Virus record (IMG/VR): IMGVR_UViG_3300010396_000013
Location: 1 to 54,985 of that record
Source of the DNA: a virus
Length of the DNA: 54,985 nucleotides
Strand: one strand, 5' to 3'
Part shown: positions 12,933 through 19,658 of the stretch, piece after piece
How positions within the stretch are numbered: the stretch's first letter is position 1
How the letters are laid out: the number at the start of each line of letters is the position of its first letter
Notes under the pieces: generated by a model
Database searches by the model: none
The model's input: the letters and a program-made list of their open reading frames with translations, nothing else
Told to the model about the DNA's origin: nothing
Made by a program: the position numbers and the translations under genes

Positions 12933-13409
12933 ATGGATGACGTAATCCACGCATCTGACTGTGGGATGCACAATGGTCCCGCATTCCCGGCGGCCGAATG
13001 CGACTGTGGTGCGATCCTCGCAGCCGGCCTGCGCAAACTGGCGGCTGAGCGGATGCGGGACGCTCACGAGCTGCTCGCTGGTCTGAATGCCCTGGCTCAG
13101 GAGGGGCGTGCTGCACGGGCGCGCTACGAAGCCACCTGCGCCCCGCCGCCACCAGGCGCCAAATACATCCCCTTCGTGCTGAACGTGGGCGAACTGGAGG
13201 CCGGCATCCCAATGGATGCCGCGCTCACGCTGCACGAGGACGGCAGCATCACGGTGGACTGGCAGAGGCTTGAAATCTACGCGCGGGTGACGCCGGTCGA
13301 TCTGGCCAACTGCCGCGACATAGATTTCCGGCTCGGCTGCATGGTCCGCGCGCTGCTGGCGATGCGGGATGGGCGGGTTGAGGTGGTCGGTGTGGAGGCG
13401 GCCCAATGA
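12933..13409 (+). CDS. Hypothetical protein, 158 aa
   Basis: It begins MDDVIHASDCGMHNGPAFPA and has an N-terminal Cys/His cluster (DCGMHNGPAFPAAECDCG) that could bind a metal. A helical middle and a beta-rich C-terminus (GSITVDWQRLEIYARVTPVD) follow. AAGGA precedes the ATG. It is transcribed away from the HTH operon and starts a rightward run of small genes ending before the late region. No family was recognised. Confidence 0.6.
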   Translation: MDDVIHASDCGMHNGPAFPAAECDCGAILAAGLRKLAAERMRDAHELLAGLNALAQEGRAARARYEATCAPPPPGAKYIPFVLNVGELEAGIPMDAALTLHEDGSITVDWQRLEIYARVTPVDLANCRDIDFRLGCMVRALLAMRDGRVEVVGVEAAQ

Positions 13410-13912
13410 TCGACCCCTCCGACATCAAGGCCGGCGCGCAATTCGTGGTGACGGTGGCGAAAGATGGAGTGGATGAATGTGGATGGATCGAGATTTTAGG
13501 AGAGGGAGGCCGCAGCTATTTTGTGCGTAAAAAAGCCATTTCCCGTCTCCCCACCCCATCCCCCACAGCCGAGATCGACGCGGAGATTGTGGAGGCGGTA
13601 GGGAAGCTGGTGGATAATATCCGCTCGGATGGGGATGGCGTGGAGGCTTTGTATGTGGGGTTACGCGGCCTCATAGACCGCCGCCGCGCGCTCCTGAAGC
13701 CGAAGGACGCGGTGGGGGAGTTGCTGGAGGCGGTGGCACGCGCAAAAGACGCGGAACTGCCGCCGTTAAGATCAGTCCGGGCGGTTGAGACGAGAGCGTG
13801 GCAGGAACTCGTTGAAGCCGCCGCTCGCGTGCGCAAGGAGCGGGGGAATCAGGGCGTAGTATCCGTTCTTATCTCTGGCACCGCCCGCGTGCGCAAGGAG
13901 CGGGGAGAATGA
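13406..13912 (+). CDS. Hypothetical protein with duplicated C-terminal motif
   Basis: It has 168 residues. The N-terminus (MIDPSDIKAGAQFVVTVAKD) looks like a small beta domain. The helical remainder (EIVEAVGKLVDNIRSD) ends with a repeated RVRKERG sequence; the second copy reads TARVRKERGE. The DNA encoding these is a direct duplication of about 20 bp around 13826 and 13884. The ATG overlaps the previous stop. The function is unknown. Confidence 0.6.
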   Translation: MIDPSDIKAGAQFVVTVAKDGVDECGWIEILGEGGRSYFVRKKAISRLPTPSPTAEIDAEIVEAVGKLVDNIRSDGDGVEALYVGLRGLIDRRRALLKPKDAVGELLEAVARAKDAELPPLRSVRAVETRAWQELVEAAARVRKERGNQGVVSVLISGTARVRKERGE

Positions 13913-14136
13913 AGTGGCAACCGATCGAGACCATCCCCGAAGGCGTCCACGTCCTGCTTTATTTCCCGGTCGGAGAGCGCGGCAGCGGCGGCATCGAAGC
14001 CGCGACAGTGCTTCGCGCAGGCGATGGCTTTTCGTATTGGACGCATGGCGGCCCGAACTCTGGGATGGACTGGTATCCGCACGACAACGAGATGCCGAGC
14101 CATTGGGCTGCACTCCCGGAGCCACCCACGTCATGA
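13909..14136 (+). CDS. DUF551-like protein, 75 aa
   Basis: It begins MKWQPIETIPEGVHVLLYFP and ends MPSHWAALPEPPTS, the 'W.pI...P.g..VLv' start and 'HW.pLP.PP' end typical of DUF551, a small phage family of unknown function. It is ATGA-coupled on both sides. A second protein with this layout is encoded at 54021-54347 on the other strand. Confidence 0.75.
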   Translation: MKWQPIETIPEGVHVLLYFPVGERGSGGIEAATVLRAGDGFSYWTHGGPNSGMDWYPHDNEMPSHWAALPEPPTS

Positions 14137-14285
14137 CCCTCGTAATCGGCCGCTACTCCGGCTGCTCATGGGCCGTGTTCCGGCGCGACGGCTCGGTGTT
14201 CTACGACGATCGGGGGAAATGCTTGGCCCCGTCAGACTGGCACGACGCGACAGAGGATGAGATGAGGAAAATGGAGCGGAAATGA
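14133..14285 (+). CDS. Hypothetical protein, 50 aa
   Basis: This small frame begins MTLVIGRYSGCSWAVFRRDG and ends MRKMERK. The start overlaps the DUF551-like stop (ATGA) and the stop overlaps the next start. The sequence looks like a short beta-hairpin protein (SVFYDDRGKCLAPSDW). No family was recognised. Confidence 0.55.
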   Translation: MTLVIGRYSGCSWAVFRRDGSVFYDDRGKCLAPSDWHDATEDEMRKMERK

Positions 14286-14752
14286 CCAATGAAGCCCCCG
14301 ACTTCGGTGCTCTCGGCCCCGACGATCCGCGCCGCGCTGGTGAGGTGGTCCTGGTCTCCCGCCTCCGCACCGGCCGCGTGGTCGAAGCGATGCGCTACAG
14401 CGATGCCACGCTCTACGACCGGATGCACGCCCGCGCACAGCTATCGGACCGCCAGCACGAGGCGGCGGAGCGGCTGCATCGAATGTGGACAAGCGCCAGG
14501 CTGAATCCGCGTGTGGTGGCCGGCATCGATGTGGTGCGGGAGCGGGTGGAGGACGAGGAGCCTCCACACGAGCAGACCGACGACGACGAGACGCCGCACG
14601 ATCGCTATCGGCGGCTCATGGGCAGCCTGTCGGAGGCGGCGTGCCTGCGATTGGAGGCCATGCTGTGCGAGCAGCATCCGGGGGTGAGATGGCTCGGCAG
14701 CCTGCAAGCGGCGCTGGACGATCTGGCGGATAGGTGGGGGATGGAGAAATAA
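14282..14752 (+). CDS. DUF6456-like helical protein, possible late regulator
   Basis: It has 156 residues. The middle, LSDRQHEAAERLHRMWTSAR, followed by LNPRVVAGIDV, resembles DUF6456-type sequences of alphaproteobacterial phages. The C-terminus has an HTH-like helix set (LMGSLSEAACLRLEAMLCEQ). It is the last early gene before a terminator and the late region, the place of an antiterminator or late activator in lambdoid phages; that role is inference from position. Confidence 0.55.
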   Translation: MTNEAPDFGALGPDDPRRAGEVVLVSRLRTGRVVEAMRYSDATLYDRMHARAQLSDRQHEAAERLHRMWTSARLNPRVVAGIDVVRERVEDEEPPHEQTDDDETPHDRYRRLMGSLSEAACLRLEAMLCEQHPGVRWLGSLQAALDDLADRWGMEK

Positions 14753-14834
14753 TCCTTGCGTTCCCCGCAAAAAGAGCGTCCATAATGCCGTGGGGCGCAT
14801 TGCGTCCAATCCACATCACCACGCAAACCGACGC

Positions 14835-14857
14835 AACCCGCTGTAATGGCGGGTTTT
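14835..14857 (+). terminator. Hairpin with short T-run after the early operon
   Basis: AACCCGC pairs with GCGGGTT around a 7-nt loop and is followed by TTTT. It lies between the last early gene and the split small gene, where late gene control would act. A CATAAT at 14781-14786 upstream is a possible -10 element, with a poorly spaced TTGCGT. Confidence 0.6.
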
Positions 14858-14991
14858 CTCGTTGCGCAGGAGTATGACATGGCCGTTTTGAACGCCAAAT
14901 CCCGCAACAAGTTGATGCCCGCCCAGTTCGCCGGGCCGGATAAATCGTATCGGCGATTATATACTTTGCACCACAAGGGACTAGATGTTGA

Positions 14992-15273
14992 TCACTGGAC
15001 CTGCTTGAGGTCGGACGGGGGTGGGACGGGATCAAGGCCGTTCTCTTTCAGGAAACTGTAAAGCCCTGCGGCAAGTCCTTGCGCGCCAGAAATCGGCATC
15101 ACGACGCGCCCAATGACGACCCGCTTTTGGTGTGCTGGTGCGGACGAATTATCGAACCGATAAGAAGTCAGGGTTATAGTTATGGTTGAAGACCCAGAGG
15201 AAAAGAAGCTTGCTTCTGCGGCGTATACTTCCGGGGCGAACAAATTTTCCACGGTCGGTATGGTGTCAGTCAT
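14992..15273 (-). CDS. IS passenger: DUF3467-like protein, 93 aa
   Basis: It begins MTDTIPTVENLFAPEVYAAE and contains ITITLTSYRFDNSSAPAHQK, then RVVIGRVVMPISGAQGLAAG and LYSFLKENGLDP. This resembles DUF3467-type small proteins ('RvvigRlvMp..gAq.la..l..fL'). AAGGA lies upstream of the ATG. It ends about 40 bp inside the left end of the element. Its role in transposition or host physiology is unknown. Confidence 0.7.
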   Translation of the reverse strand: MTDTIPTVENLFAPEVYAAEASFFSSGSSTITITLTSYRFDNSSAPAHQKRVVIGRVVMPISGAQGLAAGLYSFLKENGLDPVPPPSDLKQVQ

Positions 15274-15285
15274 GGCGGCGCTTCC

Positions 15286-15462
15286 TTATGGGGATGGTTT
15301 GGTGCGCTTTGTCGCGCCAGATGGCGTTTCTTTCTTGGGTGCCGACTCGTCCGCTTCTTTGTCGCGCGCGGGCTTTGCGCTCAGTAGCCGCCGAACAACG
15401 TCGTCAAGCTTAACGGAAGGGTCTAGTTCGATGTCGGCTGGTGTTGGCGGTGATTTAGCCAT
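15286..15462 (-). CDS. IS passenger: small charged protein, 58 aa
   Basis: It begins MAKSPPTPADIELDPSVKLD; the middle is DDVVRRLLSAKPARDKEADE and the C-terminus is Lys/Thr/Pro-rich. AGGAG is well placed before ATG 15462. The longer open frame upstream overlaps the larger passenger gene and was not used. It was not recognised beyond a resemblance to small companion proteins near IS elements. Confidence 0.6.
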   Translation of the reverse strand: MAKSPPTPADIELDPSVKLDDVVRRLLSAKPARDKEADESAPKKETPSGATKRTKPSP

Positions 15463-15539
15463 CGAGATTACTCCTGATATTTTGAGACGTGGGGTATCTG
15501 TGCTTCGCGACGGAATCGGAGATGAAGACCGCTGCACAC

Positions 15540-16061
15540 TTAATGACCCGGAGGCGCTGCGCGATGCATTTTTGGTGATGTATGAATTACTAAAGACGGA
15601 GACCACACAAAAACTTCCTTTGCCAAAATCATAATTGCGTCTGCAATGCCATCAACGTTGCTAAGTTGATACTCCTCTATATTTTCAAAATTGAAACCAT
15701 AGGCGTCATCTTCAGAATCATGTATGAAATACATTTTGTTATTTTTATGATACCCAAGCGCATGCATAAATAAATTTCTTTTCTTAGACAGATTAGATGC
15801 TCGTTTCATAATGTTATTAAATTTACCTTGAGGGTCATCGCAAAAAGTAAAGAGAATTTGGTTTAGCAATTTCTGTCGCGCCCTGAAATTTGGTGAAGAC
15901 GCCCAAATGAGACGCGCTCTAAAATGGTCTACTGTAAGCATTTTCTCTAATACTAACACTAAACTGCCTTCGAAGTAGGCCCATGCTCTGGCTACGCGCC
16001 CAAATGCTCTTAATTGTTCGTGAGTCCATTTCGCTTTTTCATATTCTTCGCTCTCCTCCAT
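15540..16061 (-). CDS. IS passenger: AT-rich hypothetical protein, 173 aa
   Basis: It begins MEESEEYEKAKWTHEQLRAF, with GRVARAWAYFEGSLVLVLEK, then NLSKKRNLFMHALGYHKNNK. It is helical, with a Leu-rich segment and conserved-looking R..H/N positions in 'KRNLFMHALG', reminiscent of small HEPN-like helical proteins; that is only a suggestion. Its base composition is clearly richer in A and T than the phage, pointing to an origin outside this host group. It lies just downstream of the transposase. Confidence 0.65.
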   Translation of the reverse strand: MEESEEYEKAKWTHEQLRAFGRVARAWAYFEGSLVLVLEKMLTVDHFRARLIWASSPNFRARQKLLNQILFTFCDDPQGKFNNIMKRASNLSKKRNLFMHALGYHKNNKMYFIHDSEDDAYGFNFENIEEYQLSNVDGIADAIMILAKEVFVWSPSLVIHTSPKMHRAAPPGH

Positions 16062-16085
16062 CTCAAAAACTTCCTCGCCAGTTTC

Positions 16086-17006
16086 TTAATTCGCCCGCGT
16101 TCCAACAGTCCGCCGATAGGTGAGGCGCTTGCCTTCGATGCCCGCCAACAGCATGTCGGCTCGACGGCCATCAGTGAAGCCAAGCTTGGAACGATGGTTG
16201 TAACGGAAGTCAAACTCGGCAGCGTAGCGGTGCAAATGCTGTTCGCCGCAGTGCTGATAAATGCCGATCATACCGCGCTTGAAGATGCTGTAGAAGCCTT
16301 CGACGGTATTGGTGTGAATATCGCCGCGCCCATACTCACCGTCGCTATGACGGGTAAATCCATGCTCGGCAAATAGCTTGCCCAGTTTGGTGTATTGCTT
16401 CGCTTCATCGGTCATAAGGCGGCTTTCGCGGTCGATATTGGCTTTCACGATAGGCGCGATTTCAGCCACGACCGGACGTTCGATATGGAAGGACATCAGG
16501 CGACCGCCACGCTCTACCAGCGTGAGGACAGCCATCTTGTGATAGTAGCCGCCACGCGCTTTCGCGACGCCAGCTTTGCGACCGATGAAAGTTTCGTCCA
16601 CTTCCACGATTTTGCCAGCGCCGCCCATGGGAGTATCGAACGTCCCGGAACGCATGGCTTCGCGAAGGCGGTGGGTCATGAACCAAGCCGATTTGTAAGT
16701 CACGCCCAGCATGCGCATAAGCTGGTGGGACGACATGCCCTTCTTGCTCGCGGCAAGCAGATAAGCCGCAAGGAGCCACTTATGCAGCGGAATATGGCTG
16801 GACTCGAACAGCGTGCCGACCTTCACCGTGAAGTCTTTACGGCAGCCCTTGGACGCGCAGCGATACTTGCCGGGGCGCTTCGTCGCATAAGCTGCATTCA
16901 CCGTGCCGCAGTGCGGGCAGACCGGGCCAGACGGCCAGCGAATGCCCTCAAGGTAGGAGCGGGCGGCGTCTTCGTCGGTGAACTGCGGATCGGTGAGGGA
17001 TGTCAT
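16086..17006 (-). CDS. IS1595-family (ISXO2-type) transposase
   Basis: It has 306 residues. An N-terminal zinc ribbon (CPHC at about 31-34, CASKGC at about 51-56) is followed by an HTH-like region (MSSHQLMRMLGVTYKSAWFM). The DDE-type catalytic core has VEVDETFIGRKAG (first D), LMTDEAKQY (second D) and NTVEGFYSIFKRG, then LHRYAAEFDFRYNHR, the order of ISXO2-like DDE domains. The length is typical and the frame intact, so the element is probably active. Confidence 0.92.
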   Translation of the reverse strand: MTSLTDPQFTDEDAARSYLEGIRWPSGPVCPHCGTVNAAYATKRPGKYRCASKGCRKDFTVKVGTLFESSHIPLHKWLLAAYLLAASKKGMSSHQLMRMLGVTYKSAWFMTHRLREAMRSGTFDTPMGGAGKIVEVDETFIGRKAGVAKARGGYYHKMAVLTLVERGGRLMSFHIERPVVAEIAPIVKANIDRESRLMTDEAKQYTKLGKLFAEHGFTRHSDGEYGRGDIHTNTVEGFYSIFKRGMIGIYQHCGEQHLHRYAAEFDFRYNHRSKLGFTDGRRADMLLAGIEGKRLTYRRTVGTRAN

Positions 17007-17216
17007 AGCGCCCGGCCTTGGATGATAGGGAAACCCTACATCTTGGGGCTTGTGGCGTCAAGTATATAATCGCCATCGTATCCGGTTCCTGACAAGTCCC
17101 ATGCCGCCAATGCCAAGGCGCGGGCAACACAGGCCGTGAATGCCGGGCGCATGTCGCCGGCCATGGAGAAGAAGATCGACGCCAGGGCTGATAAGGTTTT
17201 GGCGAAGAAGAAGTAG

Positions 17217-17291
17217 GCCAGTCTGGCCGAATGGCGAGGCTGCGGTTTTGTAAACCGCCCGATAGAAGTTCGATTCCTTTGACTGGCACCA
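17217..17291 (+). tRNA. tRNA-Thr (anticodon UGU)
   Basis: The acceptor stem GCCAGTC/GACTGGC is perfect and the CCA is encoded. The D stem is GCC/GGC, the anticodon stem GCGGT/ACCGC with loop TTTGTAA, giving UGU. The T loop TTCGATT is standard, with a somewhat weak T stem (AGAAG/CCTTT). It begins directly after the stop of the split small gene and is followed by a terminator hairpin. Confidence 0.88.
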
Positions 17292-17296
17292 AATAG

Positions 17297-17327
17297 CGCC
17301 GCTCCCTAACCGGGGCGGCGTTTTGCA
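17297..17327 (+). terminator. Rho-independent terminator after tRNA-Thr
   Basis: CGCCGCTCC pairs with GGGGCGGCG (one G-T pair) around a short loop and is followed by TTTTGCATTT. It separates the tRNA from the late structural operon that starts at 17386. Confidence 0.7.
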
Positions 17328-17385
17328 TTTCTGCGGCAGGCTCGCCGCCAACCACGCGGCATAGCCGCACACAGGAGAAACTGAT

Positions 17386-17865
17386 ATGGCCGGCTTGAGC
17401 ACGAACGGGCTTCCCCCCGTCGCCTACAACGTCAACCCGTCGCTGTCCTATCCGCAGCTTTCCGGCCGTGCGCTGGTTGCCGCTGATACCCAGTCCTCGC
17501 AGGGCGCTGGCCCCCAGTCCGTGGCCGCTACCGCGTTCCAGATCGCGGCTCGTGCGGCCGTGATGTCGATCAACACCGCGACCAGCACCGTAGGCGCGAC
17601 GACGCAGAACACTCTGCTTGGCCGGTGCGTCACCGAGGCGCTGACAACCGCTGTGGGTGCCACCTACACCTACACCCTGACCAACAGCGTGGTCGCCGCC
17701 ACCAGCACCGTGCAGGCGCAGATTTTCAGCCTGACGAACACCGTGCCGGGGATGCAGTTGACCTCCGTGACGCCTGCCGCCGGCTCGGTGGTGTTCGTGT
17801 TCACCAACAACGGTGCGGCGGCGCTCAATGGCACGATGTGCATCGTGTTCGACGTGAACCCGTAA
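17386..17865 (+). CDS. Putative virion protein at the start of the late operon, 159 aa
   Basis: It begins MAGLSTNGLPPVAYNVNPSL. The rest is rich in Thr, Ala and Val with beta-strand character (GATYTYTLTNSVVAATSTVQ, VVFVFTNNGAAALNG), as in phage decoration or fibre-associated proteins. AGGAG precedes the ATG. It lies immediately upstream of the terminase small subunit. No named family was recognised. Confidence 0.6.
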   Translation: MAGLSTNGLPPVAYNVNPSLSYPQLSGRALVAADTQSSQGAGPQSVAATAFQIAARAAVMSINTATSTVGATTQNTLLGRCVTEALTTAVGATYTYTLTNSVVAATSTVQAQIFSLTNTVPGMQLTSVTPAAGSVVFVFTNNGAAALNGTMCIVFDVNP

Positions 17866-17869
17866 CGCG

Positions 17870-18340
17870 ATGGCTAAAGGCGGGGGCACTCGGCGCGGCA
17901 ATGGTTCCGGCTGGGGCGGTCCAGCGAAGGGTGCTGGCAGTAAAACGCCGGCCCACCCTCCGTTTGAACCGGGCAATACTCTCGCGGTAGGCCAAGGCAA
18001 TGCGGGACAGGCCGGACGTGAAGCCGCCAAGACCGCGCGGGAACTGGTCATCTCCAAGGCTGTCGCCGCCGCTCAGGTCTGGATCGATGTGATGGAGGAC
18101 AAGAGCCAGCCCGGCGCAGTGCGCGTCGCTGCGGCGGCGAAAGTAGTGGAGCACGCGGAAGGAACGCCGATCGCGCGGAGTGTGAATGTCCATACCGATG
18201 CAACCGACGCCCTCTCCGATGCCGAACTTGAAGCCGCAATCGCCGCTCTCCGAAAAGATATTGCTGCTGACAAAGCTAGAGCAGACCGAGACGCGCAGGA
18301 AATCGCTGCGGAAACTGCTGGATTACCGGCCCTACACTAA
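17870..18340 (+). CDS. Terminase small subunit
   Basis: It has 156 residues. A Gly-rich basic N-terminus (MAKGGGTRRGNGSGWGGPAK) is followed by FEPGNTLAVGQGNAGQAGRE and a helical region (RELVISKAVAAAQVWIDVME) with VRVAAAAKVVEHAEGTP, the usual layout of small terminases in such phages. It would recognise the packaging site. The gene is followed, with a 155-nt overlap, by the large subunit. Confidence 0.8.
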   Translation: MAKGGGTRRGNGSGWGGPAKGAGSKTPAHPPFEPGNTLAVGQGNAGQAGREAAKTARELVISKAVAAAQVWIDVMEDKSQPGAVRVAAAAKVVEHAEGTPIARSVNVHTDATDALSDAELEAAIAALRKDIAADKARADRDAQEIAAETAGLPALH

Positions 18341-19658
18341 GCAGCGGATATTCCACGCTTTGGGTGCGACAAAGCGCGAGCGGTTGCTGCGCGCTGGCAA
18401 CCAGCTTGGGAAAACGTATACCGGCGCTGCCGAAATGGCGATGCACCTGACGGGCATTTATCCCGACTGGTGGACTGGTCGCAGGTTCGTAAAGGCCGTG
18501 CGGGCGTGGGCCGGCGGCAAGGATAGCCTGAGCGTCCGAGATAGCCTGACGACGCTGCTTCTCGGCCCTATTGGCGACCGTCCCACCGGGTTCATTCCGC
18601 CGGATCGGGTGGTCAATGTCATTACGGCGCGCGGCATCCCAAACGGGGTCGATACCGTCACGGTGAAGCATGTAAGCGGCGGCATATCGACGCTGGCGTT
18701 CAAGTCCTACGACCAGGGACGCGAGCGGTGGCAGGCGGCAACGCTTGATCTGGTATGGCTCGATGAAGAGCCGGGCGAAGACATTTACCTTGAGGCACTG
18801 AGCCGCACCAACGCGACTGGCGGCATGCTCTACATGACGTTCACGCCCCTTTTAGGGATGAGCACGGTTGTCAGGCGGTTCTTGATGGAGGCCAGCGAAG
18901 ATCGGTCGGACACCAATCTGACCATCGAAGACGCCGAGCACATCTCAGAATCTGAACGTCGAAAGATCATCGCCGGATATCCGGCGCACGAGCGGGAAGC
19001 GCGAACGCTGGGTATCCCGTCCATGGGCTCCGGCCGCATCTTCCCTGTGGATGAAAATAACATCAAGATCGCCGCATTCCCGATCCCGGCACATTGGGCG
19101 ATCATCGGCGCGCTTGACTTCGGCTGGGACCATCCGACTGCGGCGGCCAGGCTGGCATGGGATCGCGATACCGATACGGTCTACGTCACCCACACCCACA
19201 AGCTGCGCGAGGCGGTTCCTGCGGTGCATATCGCGGCGCTACGGTCATGGGGCGAGCAGATGCCGTGGGCATGGCCGCACGACGGGCTACAGCACGACAA
19301 GGGAGCCGGGGTTCAGATCGCCGAGCAGTATCGGCGCGGTGGCCTCAGGATGCTCGCTGAGCGGGCGCAGTATGCCGGCGAGCGCGGCAGCAGCGTAGAG
19401 GCCGGCATCAGCGACATGCTGGAGCGAATGGAGACTGACCGCTTCAAGGTGTTCAGCCATCTGAACGACTTTTTCGAGGAGTTCCGGCTTTACCATCGCA
19501 AGGATGGAAAGGTCGTCAAGGAGTTCGACGACGTGATTTCGGCAATTCGCTACGGAATCATGAGCCTGCGTTTTGCCAAGCCGGTCGGCGGCGAGCCGAA
19601 GAAAAAGCCTTCGGTGCCGCCCAATCGGCAGCCCAGCAGCACATCATGGATGGGGTAA
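18186..19658 (+). CDS. terL: Terminase large subunit (P22 gp2-like)
   Basis: This 490-residue packaging motor is close in size to P22 gp2 (499). Walker A GNQLGKT is at 71-77 and Walker B LVWLDEEP near 189-196. The nuclease domain starts with ALDFGWDHPTAAA (D311 and D315) and ends with FDDVISAIRYG. P22-type motors package by headful, which fits a circularly permuted genome. The start overlaps the small subunit; nearby ATGs could give a slightly shorter product. Confidence 0.93.
   Translation: MSIPMQPTPSPMPNLKPQSPLSEKILLLTKLEQTETRRKSLRKLLDYRPYTKQRIFHALGATKRERLLRAGNQLGKTYTGAAEMAMHLTGIYPDWWTGRRFVKAVRAWAGGKDSLSVRDSLTTLLLGPIGDRPTGFIPPDRVVNVITARGIPNGVDTVTVKHVSGGISTLAFKSYDQGRERWQAATLDLVWLDEEPGEDIYLEALSRTNATGGMLYMTFTPLLGMSTVVRRFLMEASEDRSDTNLTIEDAEHISESERRKIIAGYPAHEREARTLGIPSMGSGRIFPVDENNIKIAAFPIPAHWAIIGALDFGWDHPTAAARLAWDRDTDTVYVTHTHKLREAVPAVHIAALRSWGEQMPWAWPHDGLQHDKGAGVQIAEQYRRGGLRMLAERAQYAGERGSSVEAGISDMLERMETDRFKVFSHLNDFFEEFRLYHRKDGKVVKEFDDVISAIRYGIMSLRFAKPVGGEPKKKPSVPPNRQPSSTSWMG

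Larger units (their letters stand above)
14952..17074 (-). mobile_element. IS1595-family element with passenger genes, 2123 bp
   Basis: The ends are inverted repeats: both read inward GGCGATTATATACTT, and the match continues to ACAAG with a few differences. The 8-bp duplication ATCGTATC flanks the element at 14944-14951 and 17075-17082, the duplication size known for IS1595. It carries an ISXO2-type transposase and three further leftward genes. IS1595 elements are known to include members with passenger genes. Sharp ends and identical duplications indicate a recent insertion. Confidence 0.92.
14879..17216 (+). pseudogene. Small DUF6582-like gene split by the IS element
   Basis: The 5' part (14879-14951) encodes MAVLNAKSRNKLMPAQFAGP then DKSY. 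The 3' part (17083-17216) encodes PVPDKSHAANAKARATQAV and ends DKVLAKKK-stop. Removing the element and one 8-bp duplication joins them in frame into 68 residues. The pattern 'ARNKL...FA.P...YP..D..HA.NA.AR' is that of DUF6582-like proteins often found near phage structural genes. AGGAG precedes the ATG. As it stands only a truncated fusion running into the element could be made. Confidence 0.85.

Noticed and set aside
12612-13406. Long minus-strand frame extending upstream of the 70-residue gene
   Set aside because: The extension crosses the promoter/operator and is antisense to the 12933 gene; the ATG at 12824 has a ribosome-binding site.
11922-13409. A 495-codon plus-strand open frame
   Set aside because: Most of it is antisense to the HTH operon and Arg/Pro-rich; only its last part (from 12933) has a ribosome-binding site and normal composition.
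16395-17069. A plus-strand frame inside the IS
   Set aside because: It is antisense to the transposase, which has clear motifs.
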